Below, piece after piece: positions 1 through 9,961 of a DNA stretch of 64,000 nucleotides. This DNA is from Lentisphaera araneosa HTCC2155 (GTDB taxonomy: Bacteria; Verrucomicrobiota; Lentisphaeria; Lentisphaerales; Lentisphaeraceae): the NCBI RefSeq assembly GCF_000170755.1, contig NZ_ABCK01000017.1:60063-124062 (forward strand), read 5' to 3'. A program made the translations under genes and the position numbers. The notes under the pieces were generated by a model that saw only the letters and a list, made by a program, of their open reading frames with translations, did not search any database and was not told where the DNA came from. Position 1 is the stretch's first letter; each line of letters begins with the position of its first letter.

Positions 1-867
<867 letters not shown>

Positions 868-1641
868 ATGTCTTTTATTGAAAGTTTAACAAGCACTGAT
901 TGGGCCTTGCTTTATATAAGTGCTTTAATTGTGGGCTTTGCCAAAACAGGGATTACTGGTATCGGGATCCTTGCAGTGCCACTCTTTGCGATGGTATTTC
1001 CCGCTGAAAAATCAGCTGGGATTTTGCTTCCTGTTTTGTGCGTCGCTGACTTGGTAGCGGTGTTTTATTATAGAAATCATGCCGACTGGAAGCAGATTTG
1101 GCGTTTAATGCCTTGGGTTGCCGTGGGCTTATTAAGTGCCACGCTAATTTATTATTTCGGCCGCCAAGAAGGAAGTATGATGGGCGATTTTATACGGACA
1201 AGCATGAAACCCACTATGGGTATTATTGTTTTGTTGGTACAGGCTTTTGGCTTATGGAGAAGAAATCATAAAGAAGTTCCGAAGGGGAAGACCTCAGCTG
1301 GGATTGCTGGTGTGGCAGCGGGTTTTACCAGTATGTTAGCCAATGCTGCCGGACCGATTATGGCTATCTATTTACTTATGATGAAGTTGCCTAAGAAGAC
1401 TTTTATAGGAACAAAAGCCTGGTTCTTTCTGATTATTAACTATGTTAAAATCCCCTTGATGATTGTGGGTGCCAATTCAATTAATCAACAAACCTTAATG
1501 CTGAATGCTAAACTTATTCCCGCTATTTTGTTGGGGAGCTTTTTAGGTGTGCGCTTGGTGAATATTATCCCTGAAGATAAATTCCGTATCATGGTTCAAA
1601 TACTTGTGTTTGCCTCTTGTTTAAAACTAATCTTTGCTTAG
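868..1641 (+). CDS. TSUP (TauE/SafE) family membrane exporter
   Basis: Predicted inner-membrane permease of the sulfite exporter TauE/SafE superfamily, whose members move sulfite, sulfoacetate or related organosulfur anions. The 257-residue protein is almost entirely hydrophobic, with about eight membrane segments. It carries the two family repeats, an N-terminal one with VGFAKTGITGIGILAVPLFA and a second with AGVAAGFTSMLANAAGPIMA. These glycine/alanine-rich turns preceding a helix are typical. Length fits the family. It is followed 32 bp later by the PhnA-like gene on the same strand, so the two may be co-transcribed. The substrate cannot be told from sequence. Confidence 0.9.
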   Translation: MSFIESLTSTDWALLYISALIVGFAKTGITGIGILAVPLFAMVFPAEKSAGILLPVLCVADLVAVFYYRNHADWKQIWRLMPWVAVGLLSATLIYYFGRQEGSMMGDFIRTSMKPTMGIIVLLVQAFGLWRRNHKEVPKGKTSAGIAGVAAGFTSMLANAAGPIMAIYLLMMKLPKKTFIGTKAWFFLIINYVKIPLMIVGANSINQQTLMLNAKLIPAILLGSFLGVRLVNIIPEDKFRIMVQILVFASCLKLIFA

Positions 1642-1673
1642 ATTCAAAGAAAAATTATTAAAGGATAGTTCAC

Positions 1674-2285
1674 ATGGCTAAAGGAAAAGATGAGTTTGAA
1701 GCTCGTAAAGCAATTGTCAGTCAATTTGGGAAAGATTTGGCGCGTCGCTGTAAATCTCAATGTGAATTGTGCGGAGAGAGTACCAGCTTAGAGATTTTTG
1801 AAGTTCCTCCAGTTGCCGATCCCGAATTTGCGAAGTGCGCAATGATTTGCGAAGTATGCAAAAGTCAGCTCGAGAATCCTGAGTGCATCAATGTAAACTA
1901 TTGGCACTGTCTCAACGAAACGGCTTGGACTGAAGAGCCAGCAGTGCAGGTTTTAGTGTGGCGCATGCTCAATCATTTAAAAGGGGAAGCTTGGGCACAG
2001 GATTTAAAAGATCAGCTCTACTTAGAAGAAGATGTGATTGAATGGGCTGAAGATGACGGCACAAACAAAAAAGCCACGCACTTTGATAGTAATAAGGACC
2101 CTTTGTTTGAGGGGGACTCAGTTCATGTGATAAAAGATCTTGATGTTCGCGGTGCAGGTTTTACTGCCAAGCGAGGAGCGGCAGTTAAAAATATTCATTT
2201 ATGTAGTAATCCCGAGCATATAGAAGGTCGCGTGAATGGAACAAAGATTGTGTTGAAGACCTGCTTTTTAAAGAAAAGTAATTAA
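1674..2285 (+). CDS. PhnA/YjdM-like zinc-ribbon protein
   Basis: Resembles the PhnA (YjdM) family, small zinc-ribbon proteins named from the phosphonate operon but without an established catalytic role. At 203 residues it is longer than the roughly 110-residue E. coli form. The N-terminal half has cysteine pairs (CKSQCELCGE near residues 26-35 and CEVCKSQ near 59) that look like a zinc-binding unit. The C-terminal half has the conserved PhnA block: DSNKDPLFEGDSVHVIKDL, then a KRGAAVKNIHL segment and a GRVNGTKIVLKTCFLKK ending. A P450 gene starts 6 bp downstream, so the genes are probably one transcript. A function in phosphonate use is not supported by neighbours. Confidence 0.85.
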   Translation: MAKGKDEFEARKAIVSQFGKDLARRCKSQCELCGESTSLEIFEVPPVADPEFAKCAMICEVCKSQLENPECINVNYWHCLNETAWTEEPAVQVLVWRMLNHLKGEAWAQDLKDQLYLEEDVIEWAEDDGTNKKATHFDSNKDPLFEGDSVHVIKDLDVRGAGFTAKRGAAVKNIHLCSNPEHIEGRVNGTKIVLKTCFLKKSN

Positions 2286-2290
2286 TTGTT

Positions 2291-3496
2291 ATGATGAAAC
2301 TGCAGAGTTTTAGCCCTTGGGAAGAGGGGTTCTTTGATAATCCTTACCCTTTCTTTGATCGTCTGAGAGAAAATGAGCCGGTGCATTGGAGTGATGCTTT
2401 CGATGGTTGGGTCATCACTTCCTATGACTTAGTTAAAGAAGTGAGTATGTCGAATGTGTTTTCTTCGGATAAGCTTAATTTACTTTTTAATCGTTTGAGT
2501 GCTGAGCAGCAGGAGGCGATGTCGCCCATGCTGGAGAATATGCGTTATTGGGCGATTATGTTGGATGGCGATGATCATAAACGTATTCGTACGGTTCTCA
2601 ATAAAACGTTTACGGCGGCCTTTAGTGAAAGTATGCGTGGACGTATCGAAGAGATATGTGATGAGCTGATTACTGAGATGCAGAAAAAAGAAAGTTTTGA
2701 TTTGGTAGAGGATTTTGGCTATCCATTGCCCGCTACATTGATAGCTTGGGTTATAGGTGTTCCAGAGGATAAGATTGAGTGGTTTAAAGGTGTTTCGGGA
2801 GATATAAGCAAAGTCTTTAATCTAGCGAGTAACCCCGATCCTGAATGTGCGAAAAAATGTTTGCTTGCCGTTTTGGAGATCACCGCGTTTTTAAAAGATA
2901 TTTTATCTAAGCCAGAGGCATTAGCTGAGGGGACATTGGCTAAGAGTTTAGTGGTCAGTGATTTAAATGAAAAAGAAATCATATCAACTATGACTCTCAT
3001 GCTTGTGGCAGGTCATGAAACAACGACACAGTTGATAGTCAATACGATCTATACTTTATTGCTTCACCCGCGCGAGAAGGAAAAATTAACAAGCGATTAT
3101 TCCTTGATAGAAAGTGCCGTAGAAGAAGTCTTGCGCTATGAGTCACCGGTACAGAATTTAGCCAGAGTTGCGACAAAGGATTATGTTTTAGGTGGTGTAA
3201 AAATTAAAAAAGGCCAAAAATTGGTGCCTTTTGTGAATGCCGCCAATAGAGATGTGAAAGCTTTCGAAGAGCCAGATGAGTTTAGGATTGATCGAAGCCC
3301 CAATAAGCACCTTGCCTTTGGTTTCGGGAAGCACCTTTGTTCAGGGGCTTACTTAGCTCGCATGGAGGGCGCCGTATCGGTAAAGAAGCTCTTGCAGGCT
3401 TTTCCTGATTTACGTTTTGCCGATGAGAAGCAAGAGGTGGAATGGGTGCGCAATGTGGCTTTCCGACAAATGGAAAGCCTCATACTCAAAGCTTAA
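2291..3496 (+). CDS. Cytochrome P450
   Basis: Soluble bacterial haem-thiolate monooxygenase of 401 residues, the usual size. Visible hallmarks are the I-helix oxygen-activation motif AGHETTT (about residues 239-245), the K-helix ExxR in EEVLRYESP, and the haem-binding loop FGFGKHLCSGAYLAR with the axial cysteine at about residue 350. There is no membrane anchor, as expected for a CYP fed by ferredoxin. No ferredoxin or reductase gene is adjacent, so its redox partner must be elsewhere. It ends next to a convergent ABM-like gene. Substrate is unknown. Confidence 0.96.
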   Translation: MMKLQSFSPWEEGFFDNPYPFFDRLRENEPVHWSDAFDGWVITSYDLVKEVSMSNVFSSDKLNLLFNRLSAEQQEAMSPMLENMRYWAIMLDGDDHKRIRTVLNKTFTAAFSESMRGRIEEICDELITEMQKKESFDLVEDFGYPLPATLIAWVIGVPEDKIEWFKGVSGDISKVFNLASNPDPECAKKCLLAVLEITAFLKDILSKPEALAEGTLAKSLVVSDLNEKEIISTMTLMLVAGHETTTQLIVNTIYTLLLHPREKEKLTSDYSLIESAVEEVLRYESPVQNLARVATKDYVLGGVKIKKGQKLVPFVNAANRDVKAFEEPDEFRIDRSPNKHLAFGFGKHLCSGAYLARMEGAVSVKKLLQAFPDLRFADEKQEVEWVRNVAFRQMESLILKA

Positions 3497-3859
3497 TTAT
3501 TTCCTAAAACCGTATTCGAGCTCGAAATAGGTGATGTCGAGATCTTTAAGAGGTTCTTTGAGTTGATCTAGCTCTTCTTTGGGGCCATGGATTTCAAACT
3601 GAACGAGTTCCGATAGTGTGAGAGCTTTCTCGATAATGTCCCCTACGTTTGCGATATGTGCTAGAACGCCTTGGGCATTCGTGTAAGCTTCGCGGCAATG
3701 GGCAATATCCTTATTAAATACAAAGCCGTAGTAGAGGCACTCAGATTCACTGCTGGTACGAGCAACGAACTCTTCGCAGACTTTTTTAAAGTCATTCATT
3801 TTTCCATCTTGGACTTTGAAGTAAGGGACGATTGAACAGCATTTATCAGTAGTGGCCAT
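3497..3859 (-). CDS. Small ABM-like (antibiotic biosynthesis monooxygenase fold) protein
   Basis: A 120-residue protein that looks like a dimeric ferredoxin-like alpha/beta barrel of the ABM/quinol-monooxygenase type. It has a first beta strand (SIVPYFKVQDGK), a helix with FKKVCEEFVARTSSE, and a second strand ending in CLYYGFVFN. A helix around GVLAHIANVGDIIEKAL and a FEIHGPKEEL segment follow. ABM members are cofactor-free oxygenases or have no enzymatic role, so activity cannot be assumed. It is convergent with the P450 gene, with adjoining stop codons. The ATG is at 3859. Confidence 0.65.
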   Translation of the reverse strand: MATTDKCCSIVPYFKVQDGKMNDFKKVCEEFVARTSSESECLYYGFVFNKDIAHCREAYTNAQGVLAHIANVGDIIEKALTLSELVQFEIHGPKEELDQLKEPLKDLDITYFELEYGFRK

Positions 3860-3965
3860 GAGGATGACTCCATATTAGTTTTGTTTAGTAAGTCAACTAA
3901 TGTATTAAACTTGAAAGTAATTTCAATCTCGCATAGGGAATTGGAGTCATGTAAGGGAAGAAAAG

Positions 3966-4039
3966 TGGAGCATAAGGGACTCGAACCCTTGACCTCATCA
4001 CTGCCAGCGACGCGCTCTAGCCAACTGAGCTAATGCCCC
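3966..4039 (-). tRNA. tRNA-Ala (anticodon GGC), copy 1
   Basis: The reverse strand folds as a full cloverleaf of 74 nt. It has acceptor GGGGCAT pairing with ATGCTCC, D arm GCTC/GAGC, anticodon loop CTGGCAG with anticodon GGC, and T arm AAGGG-TTCGAGT-CCCTT. The discriminator base is A and CCA is not encoded. It is followed in transcription by no clear terminator. A second identical gene lies 23 bp upstream in the same orientation. Confidence 0.95.
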
Positions 4040-4062
4040 ATTTTATAGGGTGATTCAAAAAG

Positions 4063-4136
4063 TGGAGCATAAGGGACTCGAACCCTTGACCTCATCACTG
4101 CCAGCGACGCGCTCTAGCCAACTGAGCTAATGCCCC
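4063..4136 (-). tRNA. tRNA-Ala (anticodon GGC), copy 2
   Basis: Sequence-identical 74-nt duplicate of the tRNA at 3966-4039, same strand, 23-bp spacer. The short spacer suggests co-transcription and a recent tandem duplication. It is placed downstream of dnaA on the same strand. Confidence 0.95.
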
Positions 4137-4258
4137 TTTTTGAATGTGCTCACTTTAGAGAGTGATAGCTGATTTGCAAGAGGTAAATAAACTGAAAAGT
4201 CAAAATAATGAGGGGAGAAATGTACAAGGAAGCTCTTTTAGAGAAAGAGCCTTGAAGT

Positions 4259-5671
4259 TTAGAGGTTTTCTAAACGTTTCTTGAGGAAAAAGACTTTATC
4301 TTTAAAGTCTTGGTCGAGTTCCATTTGTTCGTTAACCGCATTGCAGGAGTGGAGCACAGTCGCGTGTGTACGGCGGAACTGATCAGCAATAGTGGGGAAT
4401 GACTCTTCCGTTAAGTTACGGCTTAAGTACATGGCAACTTGTCGTGGTGTGACAATGGATTGCGTGCGTTTTTTACCTAAAATATCTTTGATGCCAACAT
4501 CAAAATATTCAGCTACTTGACGTAAAATCACGGTGATGTCTAAATTGCGGTCAGAAGTGTTTTCAAGTTGGCCACCAAGAACTTCACGAGCAAGAGAAAC
4601 GTTGACTTCATAGCCCATTGTTGAGGCGTAAGTTACTAAGCGAACGAGGGCGCCTTCTAGTTTTCTGATGTGTGATTTAATATTGGAAGCAATGAAATCT
4701 AAAACTTCATTTGGAATATGCACATTCATCGAATCGCGCTTTAATCTAAGTATCGCTACACGAGTTTCGAACTCAGGTTTTAAGACATCGACAATTTGTC
4801 CATGCTCAAAGCGAGAAACAAGTCGTTTTTCGAGACCGTCGAGCTCATGTGGCTGGCAGTCGGAAGTTAAAACGATCTGTTTATTGAGTGAGTAGAGTGC
4901 ATTGAAAGTGTGGAAAAATTCTTCTTGTGTTTTTGTCTTGTTCTTTAAGAACTGGACATCATCAAGCAAGAGAATGTCGACATTGCGAAATCTCTTTCTG
5001 AAGTTATGGCCGTCTTGATTTTTAATTGAATCAATAAAGATGTTGGAGAATTCTTCGGCACTCAAGTATTCGATTCTATGGTAGGGATTATGAGAGAGGG
5101 TTTCTTGAGCAATTGCGTGAAGCAAATGACTCTTGCCCAGTCCAGAACTACCATAGATAAAAAGTGGGTTGAAGCTAAAGCCAGGAGATTCAGAAACAGC
5201 TTTTGAAGTAGCAAAGGCTAAACGATTAGAATCGCCAACGACAAAGTTTTTAAATGAATAACGATCAGAGCTAGGAAAATTGTTAGGAGCCTTTAACTCT
5301 TTTGGAGTTTCGGTGCTTCTGCGTCTTGTTTTATCAATGATGGGTTTGAGAGATATTTTATCTTCTTTTTGGCCCTCAACGGTATAGAGAGCTTCGCCTT
5401 GACCAAGTGCATCAATGGAAATATCCTTGATTTGTTCAGGCAGGTCGTGTTTGCACTCTTTTAGGCTTTCACGAAGTAAATTTAAGTAGTTGTCACGGAT
5501 GTGATCGATAAAGACGTTGTAGCCTTTGTTGAGACTGATTTTGAAAGTCCCTGATTCATCGATAGATGCAAATGATTCTTGGAAGAATTTATTGAAGCCG
5601 GGGCTGCTGATACGAGCGCTGATTACGGGGTATAAAATATCCCAAACCGCTTGGCATTCAATAGTTTCCAT
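4259..5671 (-). CDS. dnaA: Chromosomal replication initiator protein DnaA
   Basis: AAA+ ATPase that binds DnaA boxes and opens the origin. All four domains are present in 470 residues. Domain I (about 1-90) is a helicase-loading domain and is followed by a short linker. The AAA+ core starts near NFVVGDSNRLA, with Walker A in GSSGLGKSHLL and Walker B in ILLLDDVQFL. The C-terminal helix-turn-helix carries RTHATVLHSCNAV, a close match to the family signature. The N-terminal domain is less conserved, as usual. The two tRNA-Ala genes lie downstream on the same strand. I found no DnaA-box cluster on either side, so the gene need not mark the origin here. Confidence 0.97.
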   Translation of the reverse strand: METIECQAVWDILYPVISARISSPGFNKFFQESFASIDESGTFKISLNKGYNVFIDHIRDNYLNLLRESLKECKHDLPEQIKDISIDALGQGEALYTVEGQKEDKISLKPIIDKTRRRSTETPKELKAPNNFPSSDRYSFKNFVVGDSNRLAFATSKAVSESPGFSFNPLFIYGSSGLGKSHLLHAIAQETLSHNPYHRIEYLSAEEFSNIFIDSIKNQDGHNFRKRFRNVDILLLDDVQFLKNKTKTQEEFFHTFNALYSLNKQIVLTSDCQPHELDGLEKRLVSRFEHGQIVDVLKPEFETRVAILRLKRDSMNVHIPNEVLDFIASNIKSHIRKLEGALVRLVTYASTMGYEVNVSLAREVLGGQLENTSDRNLDITVILRQVAEYFDVGIKDILGKKRTQSIVTPRQVAMYLSRNLTEESFPTIADQFRRTHATVLHSCNAVNEQMELDQDFKDKVFFLKKRLENL

Positions 5672-5977
5672 AAGTGTTTCTTACTCTCTCGTTCGTTGTT
5701 CTTAAGTGTCGAGCCATCATTAGCTAGGCTTTTACACTAGGTTCGTGAGAAGCGCTCTTCAAGTGAAAAAAACGAGAAAAATTGAAGTTAATTTTCAGGC
5801 TTTTTTTTCATTCAGCTCTTGACACGCAGGAGCTTTTCAAAATTGTAATATTCAAATAGACATTTTAATTTTATTTTGTTTCTTTTTATCCCTTTTTATG
5901 ATGCTTTTCTCAAACTGAGCCATGAAAAAAAGCGAGCCGAGGATTAAATTGATCAAGAGTCAAAAAATTGAGAGAAA
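5672..5977. other. Intergenic region between divergent dnaA and nagA-like genes
   Basis: This 306-bp A+T-rich gap separates divergent genes and should hold both promoters. I looked for TTATCCACA-type DnaA boxes, which would suggest autoregulation or an origin, and saw none. There is no small ORF or stable hairpin that I can support. Confidence 0.5.
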
Positions 5978-7183
5978 ATGATGATTAAAACGGATAATTT
6001 ATTAATCAATGTGGACTACGGTCTTACGAACGGGCGGGTGATCCATAACTGTTCCATATTGTGTCGCGATAAACGAATATATGCTATTGGTGGTGCATCA
6101 TCATTTAGAGAAGCTGTCTACAAGCATTGCTTAGATTTAAAAGATTGTTATGCCGTCCCTGGCTTTTTGGATGGCCATATCTATGGCTTTGGTAAAATTT
6201 CTTTGTTAGATACAACACATATAAATGCCTTAGGTGTTATGGCTCGGGAACTCCCTGCACATGGCGTTAGTAGTTTTCTAGCAACTTTACAATCCACAAA
6301 TCGCCCCAAATTGATTGAAGCTCTGAAACGCACAAGCGATCACATACTCAATCAAGATGGTGGAGCTGAAGCCTTAGGTATTCATTTAGTTGGTCCTTTC
6401 ATTAATCCAGAACTCAATGGTTTAGTGCGAGATGAAGGCATTCGTCCCTATACTAAGGAAGAGTTAGAGAAAATTATTGAGGCAGCTCAGGGAACTTTGA
6501 AGGTGATGACTCTCGCCCCTGAGGTAGAAGGAGCGGAAGAAATTATTGAAATACTGACTCAGCATGGGATTCAAGCCTCCTTGGGACATAGTAGTGCCGA
6601 TGAAAAACAAGTACAGAGCGCTATGAAAGTGGGAGCACGTAATGTGACTCACCTCTATAACTGTATGAAGCCACTTCACCAAAGAGAAATGGGTTTGTCA
6701 TCTACGGCATTAGTGGATGAGAACTTAACTTGTGAGCTCATTTTTGATGGTTACCACATTCACCCACAAATGCTAGACCTAGCTTGTAGAGCCAAGGGTG
6801 GAGATCGCATTGCGGCCGTTTCTTCTGCAAATCAGGGGACTGGTTTGCCTGACGGGAAATATAAATTTGATGATAATGAATACATTATTGAAAATCAGCA
6901 TTTGCTCCTGCCTGATGGGACAATTGCAGGCTCAATGTTGACCTTAGAGCAGGCTTGGCAGAATGTAATTAACTTTACTCATATGCACCCTAAAGAAGCC
7001 ATCGCTTGTTTTACGTCGACACCGAGCACATCTTTGGGTCTAAGTGATCGAGGCCAACTTTCACCAGGTTTAAAAGCCGATATAGCGATTTTCAATAAAG
7101 ATCATGAATTACAAGCAACACTTATTAATGGCGATATCGCCTACATTAAAAACCAAGATAACTTGAGGAAGATCAATGACTGA
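5978..7183 (+). CDS. NagA-like amidohydrolase with substituted active-site residues
   Basis: By overall sequence this is an N-acetylglucosamine-6-phosphate deacetylase family protein of 401 residues (family about 380-400). The metal-site histidines survive in LGHSSAD (His204) and THLYNCM (His225), and the ELIFDGYHIHP and GTGLPDGKY blocks are recognisable. Three functional positions are changed. The HxH strand reads DGHIYGFG (67-69). The canonical HLEGP glutamate is Val138 in GIHLVGPF. The catalytic aspartate of VTDA is Ser283 in AVSSANQG. I therefore doubt ordinary deacetylase activity; it may be a regulator, a different hydrolase or a decaying copy. The frame is intact, however. It overlaps the DAHP synthase start by 8 bp, suggesting translational coupling. 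Confidence 0.85.
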   Translation: MMIKTDNLLINVDYGLTNGRVIHNCSILCRDKRIYAIGGASSFREAVYKHCLDLKDCYAVPGFLDGHIYGFGKISLLDTTHINALGVMARELPAHGVSSFLATLQSTNRPKLIEALKRTSDHILNQDGGAEALGIHLVGPFINPELNGLVRDEGIRPYTKEELEKIIEAAQGTLKVMTLAPEVEGAEEIIEILTQHGIQASLGHSSADEKQVQSAMKVGARNVTHLYNCMKPLHQREMGLSSTALVDENLTCELIFDGYHIHPQMLDLACRAKGGDRIAAVSSANQGTGLPDGKYKFDDNEYIIENQHLLLPDGTIAGSMLTLEQAWQNVINFTHMHPKEAIACFTSTPSTSLGLSDRGQLSPGLKADIAIFNKDHELQATLINGDIAYIKNQDNLRKIND

Positions 7184-8513
7184 ATGGACACCCGACTCAT
7201 GGAGAACGAAAGAGATTTTTCAGCAACCCAAGTGGCCAGTCAATAAATTAGATGAGACATGTGCCAAACTCGCTAAGTTGCCACCTTTAGTTTTTGCCGG
7301 CGAAATTGAATCCTTGAAGGAACAGTTGGCTGCGGCCTCTCGCGGAGATGCCTTTTTATTACAAGGTGGAGATTGCGCAGAAGATTTCAGTTCATGTAAT
7401 GCAACTTATATTCGGGAGACCATGAAAGTCCTCTTGCAGATGGCGGTAGTTCTAACTTTTGGGGCCAATAAAAATGTCGTTAAAATTGGTAGGATTGCGG
7501 GTCAATACGCAAAACCTCGTTCATCTTATACAGAAATGGTCAATGGTTTAGAGCTTCCATCATACCGGGGTGATTGCGTCAATAGTCCAGAGCCGACTTT
7601 AGAAGCGCGCACGCCAAACCCAGATCGCCTCATGCAAGCTTACTTCCATTCTACGGCGACGCTCAATTTGTTGCGTGCTTACGTGCAGGGCGGTTATGCA
7701 GATTTACATAAAGTTCACGTATGGAATAAAGAATTTGTTGCCAACTCATCTGAAGGTCAACGTTATGAATCAATTGCCGCGAAGATTGACTCGGCGATTT
7801 CCTTCATGGAAGCTTGTGGGGTTAACTCAACGCAAGTTCCTCAGTTGAAGAGAACAAATATCTATACTTCACACGAAGCTTTGATTCTCCCTTTCGAACA
7901 AGCTATGACGCGTCAAGATACACTTTCGGGGCGTTGGTATGATTGTTCGGCACACATGGTGTGGATTGGTGATCGAACTCGTCAAATTGATGCAGCACAC
8001 ATGGAGTTTTTCCGTGGTATCAATAATCCCGTGGGCATGAAAGTTGGTCCGACTATGGATCCAGATGAGTTGATAAAGATTCTAGATATCCTCAATCCTA
8101 ATAATGAAGCAGGACGAATCAATTTAATCAGTCGTTTCGGTCATGGGAAAATTGGATCGATGTTGCCTCCATTAGTGAAGCGCGTACGAGATGAAGGTCG
8201 CAATGTACTTTGGAGTTGTGATCCTATGCATGGGAATACTTTCACAGCTGATTCAGGTTTCAAAACAAGAGACTTCCAATTCATTACAGATGAAATCAAA
8301 GGTTTCTTTGATACACATGGTGAAGCAGGAACGGTGCCTGGCGGTTTACATTTTGAACTTACCGGTGCCAATGTAACTGAAATTTGTGGAGGAGCTCAAA
8401 AGATCTCTGATTTAGATTTGGGCAATAATTATCAAACGAATTGTGACCCTCGCCTCAATTGTCAACAGAGTCTAGAGTTGGCCTACGACATAGCTGAGAT
8501 GTTGCAAAAATGA
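7176..8513 (+). CDS. Class II 3-deoxy-7-phosphoheptulonate (DAHP) synthase
   Basis: Condenses phosphoenolpyruvate and erythrose-4-phosphate, the first step of the shikimate pathway. The 445-residue protein has plant/actinobacterial-type (class II) landmarks. The N-terminus is WTPDSWRTK, with QGGDCAEDF carrying the metal-binding cysteine, RIAGQYAKPRS, the SAHMVWIGDRTR segment, and the DPMHGNT and GGLHFELTG metal/substrate loops near the C-terminus. Class I enzymes lack these. It overlaps the nagA-like gene by 8 bp and the PPK2 gene by 4 bp (ATGA), so the three are probably one operon, though the link between the functions is not obvious. No separate regulatory domain is seen. Confidence 0.96.
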   Translation: MTEWTPDSWRTKEIFQQPKWPVNKLDETCAKLAKLPPLVFAGEIESLKEQLAAASRGDAFLLQGGDCAEDFSSCNATYIRETMKVLLQMAVVLTFGANKNVVKIGRIAGQYAKPRSSYTEMVNGLELPSYRGDCVNSPEPTLEARTPNPDRLMQAYFHSTATLNLLRAYVQGGYADLHKVHVWNKEFVANSSEGQRYESIAAKIDSAISFMEACGVNSTQVPQLKRTNIYTSHEALILPFEQAMTRQDTLSGRWYDCSAHMVWIGDRTRQIDAAHMEFFRGINNPVGMKVGPTMDPDELIKILDILNPNNEAGRINLISRFGHGKIGSMLPPLVKRVRDEGRNVLWSCDPMHGNTFTADSGFKTRDFQFITDEIKGFFDTHGEAGTVPGGLHFELTGANVTEICGGAQKISDLDLGNNYQTNCDPRLNCQQSLELAYDIAEMLQK

Positions 8514-9961
8514 AATTAGCCGAGCGAGATACCTTCTTTGACTTGAGTTCCGCGGAACTCGCAAAGTTAATTAAATCGATCGAGCTTCAGTTAATAAACT
8601 TGCAGAGGCAAATTGCCGATGAAGGCATACCGGTATTCATCCTTATTGACGGCCTCTCAACTGCGGGAAAAAGCGCTTGTATTAGTCATTTAGTACAAGC
8701 CTTTGATCCGCGTTTCTACAGAGTTGCTTCTGGGATTAAGAAAAAGAATCAAATTTCATGGTTGCAACCCTTCTGGGATGCGGGACCCGCAAAAGGCAGT
8801 ATTAGTTTCTTTGATCGTTCTTGGTATCGAATTCCCTTTAGAAAGGAAATTGCTGAGCAAGGTGGTGGTCGCACTTATTTTGACGAAGCGCTCGAGTTTG
8901 AGAAAAAACACCTGCTTAATGGCGCGCTTGTGATTAAAATATTTTTAAATATTTCACATGATACTCAGTCAGAACGCTTAGCCTCTTTAAAAAATGATAA
9001 GAAACTTTCTTGGAGAGTCGATAAGCACGATTTTGAACAGAATGAAAACTTTACTAAGTACCAAAATGCAGCAGATGAGATGATTGAACGATCCGATTTT
9101 CCTGAATCACCTTGGGCAATTATTCCTGCGGATAATCCTCATTATGCCTTTTTAAAAGCGTCGGAATACTTAGTTGATTCGATCAGTAAATTTATTAATG
9201 AGCACAAGCAAGTCTTATCATTTTCTTCATCATTAGATGGCTGTGAAATACCAAAGCGTCCTAACTTACAAAGTTTGGATATAAGTAAAAAAGATTATGA
9301 AAAGCAATTGCCCAAGCTGCAGAAACGCCTACAGGAATTAAGCTTTAAACTCTATAAGAAAAAGCGCTCGGCCATTATTTTATTTGAAGGCTGGGATGCC
9401 GCAGGTAAAGGCGGGGCAATAAAGCGTCTTCTACGCTACGTTGATCCACGAAATTACCGAGTCTGTCCCATTGCGGCACCCAGTAGTGAAGATAAGAAAC
9501 ATCATTATATGTGGCGTTTTTGGACTCAGTTTCCCGATTTAGGAAATTTACTCGTTTTCGATCGTACTTGGTATGGGCGTGTTCTCGTTGAGCGAGTGGA
9601 GGGCTTTTGCGCAGAGGAAGAATGGCAAAGAGCCTATGATGAAATTGCTCTAACAGAAAAACACCTTAATGAAGAAGGTGTTGTGCTCGTTAAATTTTGG
9701 GTTGATATAGATAAAGAGGTTCAAAAAGAACGCTTTGATTTACGTTTAAAAACGGAACACAAAAGTTGGAAAATCACCGAAGAAGATTGGCGTAATCGTG
9801 AGAAGTGGGAACTATACGATGATGCCGTTAACGAAATGATTTTTCGTACTTCACGCAAAGGTGCTAAATGGAACGTGATTGAGGGCAATAATAAAAAATA
9901 TGCCCGTATTCAAGTTTTAGAGCAAACAATTAAGGCCTTCGAAAAGGCCCTCAAAGCTTAA
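8510..9961 (+). CDS. pap: Polyphosphate:AMP phosphotransferase (two-domain PPK2)
   Basis: Transfers phosphate from polyphosphate to a nucleotide; two-domain PPK2 (class II) enzymes typically make ADP from AMP. The 483 residues contain two tandem PPK2 domains. The first (about 20-230) has Walker A DGLSTAGKSACI and lid residues SFFDRSWYRIP. The second (about 265-480) has FEGWDAAGKGGAIKRL, RFWTQFP and LVFDRTWYGRVL. Length fits Acinetobacter-type Pap. The first domain lacks the canonical WDAAGKGG form, consistent with the usual division into a degenerate and an active half. It overlaps the DAHP synthase stop by 4 bp and its own stop codon overlaps that of the convergent phosphorylase-kinase-like gene. 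Confidence 0.93.
   Translation: MKLAERDTFFDLSSAELAKLIKSIELQLINLQRQIADEGIPVFILIDGLSTAGKSACISHLVQAFDPRFYRVASGIKKKNQISWLQPFWDAGPAKGSISFFDRSWYRIPFRKEIAEQGGGRTYFDEALEFEKKHLLNGALVIKIFLNISHDTQSERLASLKNDKKLSWRVDKHDFEQNENFTKYQNAADEMIERSDFPESPWAIIPADNPHYAFLKASEYLVDSISKFINEHKQVLSFSSSLDGCEIPKRPNLQSLDISKKDYEKQLPKLQKRLQELSFKLYKKKRSAIILFEGWDAAGKGGAIKRLLRYVDPRNYRVCPIAAPSSEDKKHHYMWRFWTQFPDLGNLLVFDRTWYGRVLVERVEGFCAEEEWQRAYDEIALTEKHLNEEGVVLVKFWVDIDKEVQKERFDLRLKTEHKSWKITEEDWRNREKWELYDDAVNEMIFRTSRKGAKWNVIEGNNKKYARIQVLEQTIKAFEKALKA

Noticed and set aside
5672..5977. Replication origin next to dnaA
   Set aside because: No cluster of DnaA boxes, no A+T-rich 13-mer series, and neighbours (nagA-like, tRNA genes) are not the usual oriC set. 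Only the gene itself hints at it.
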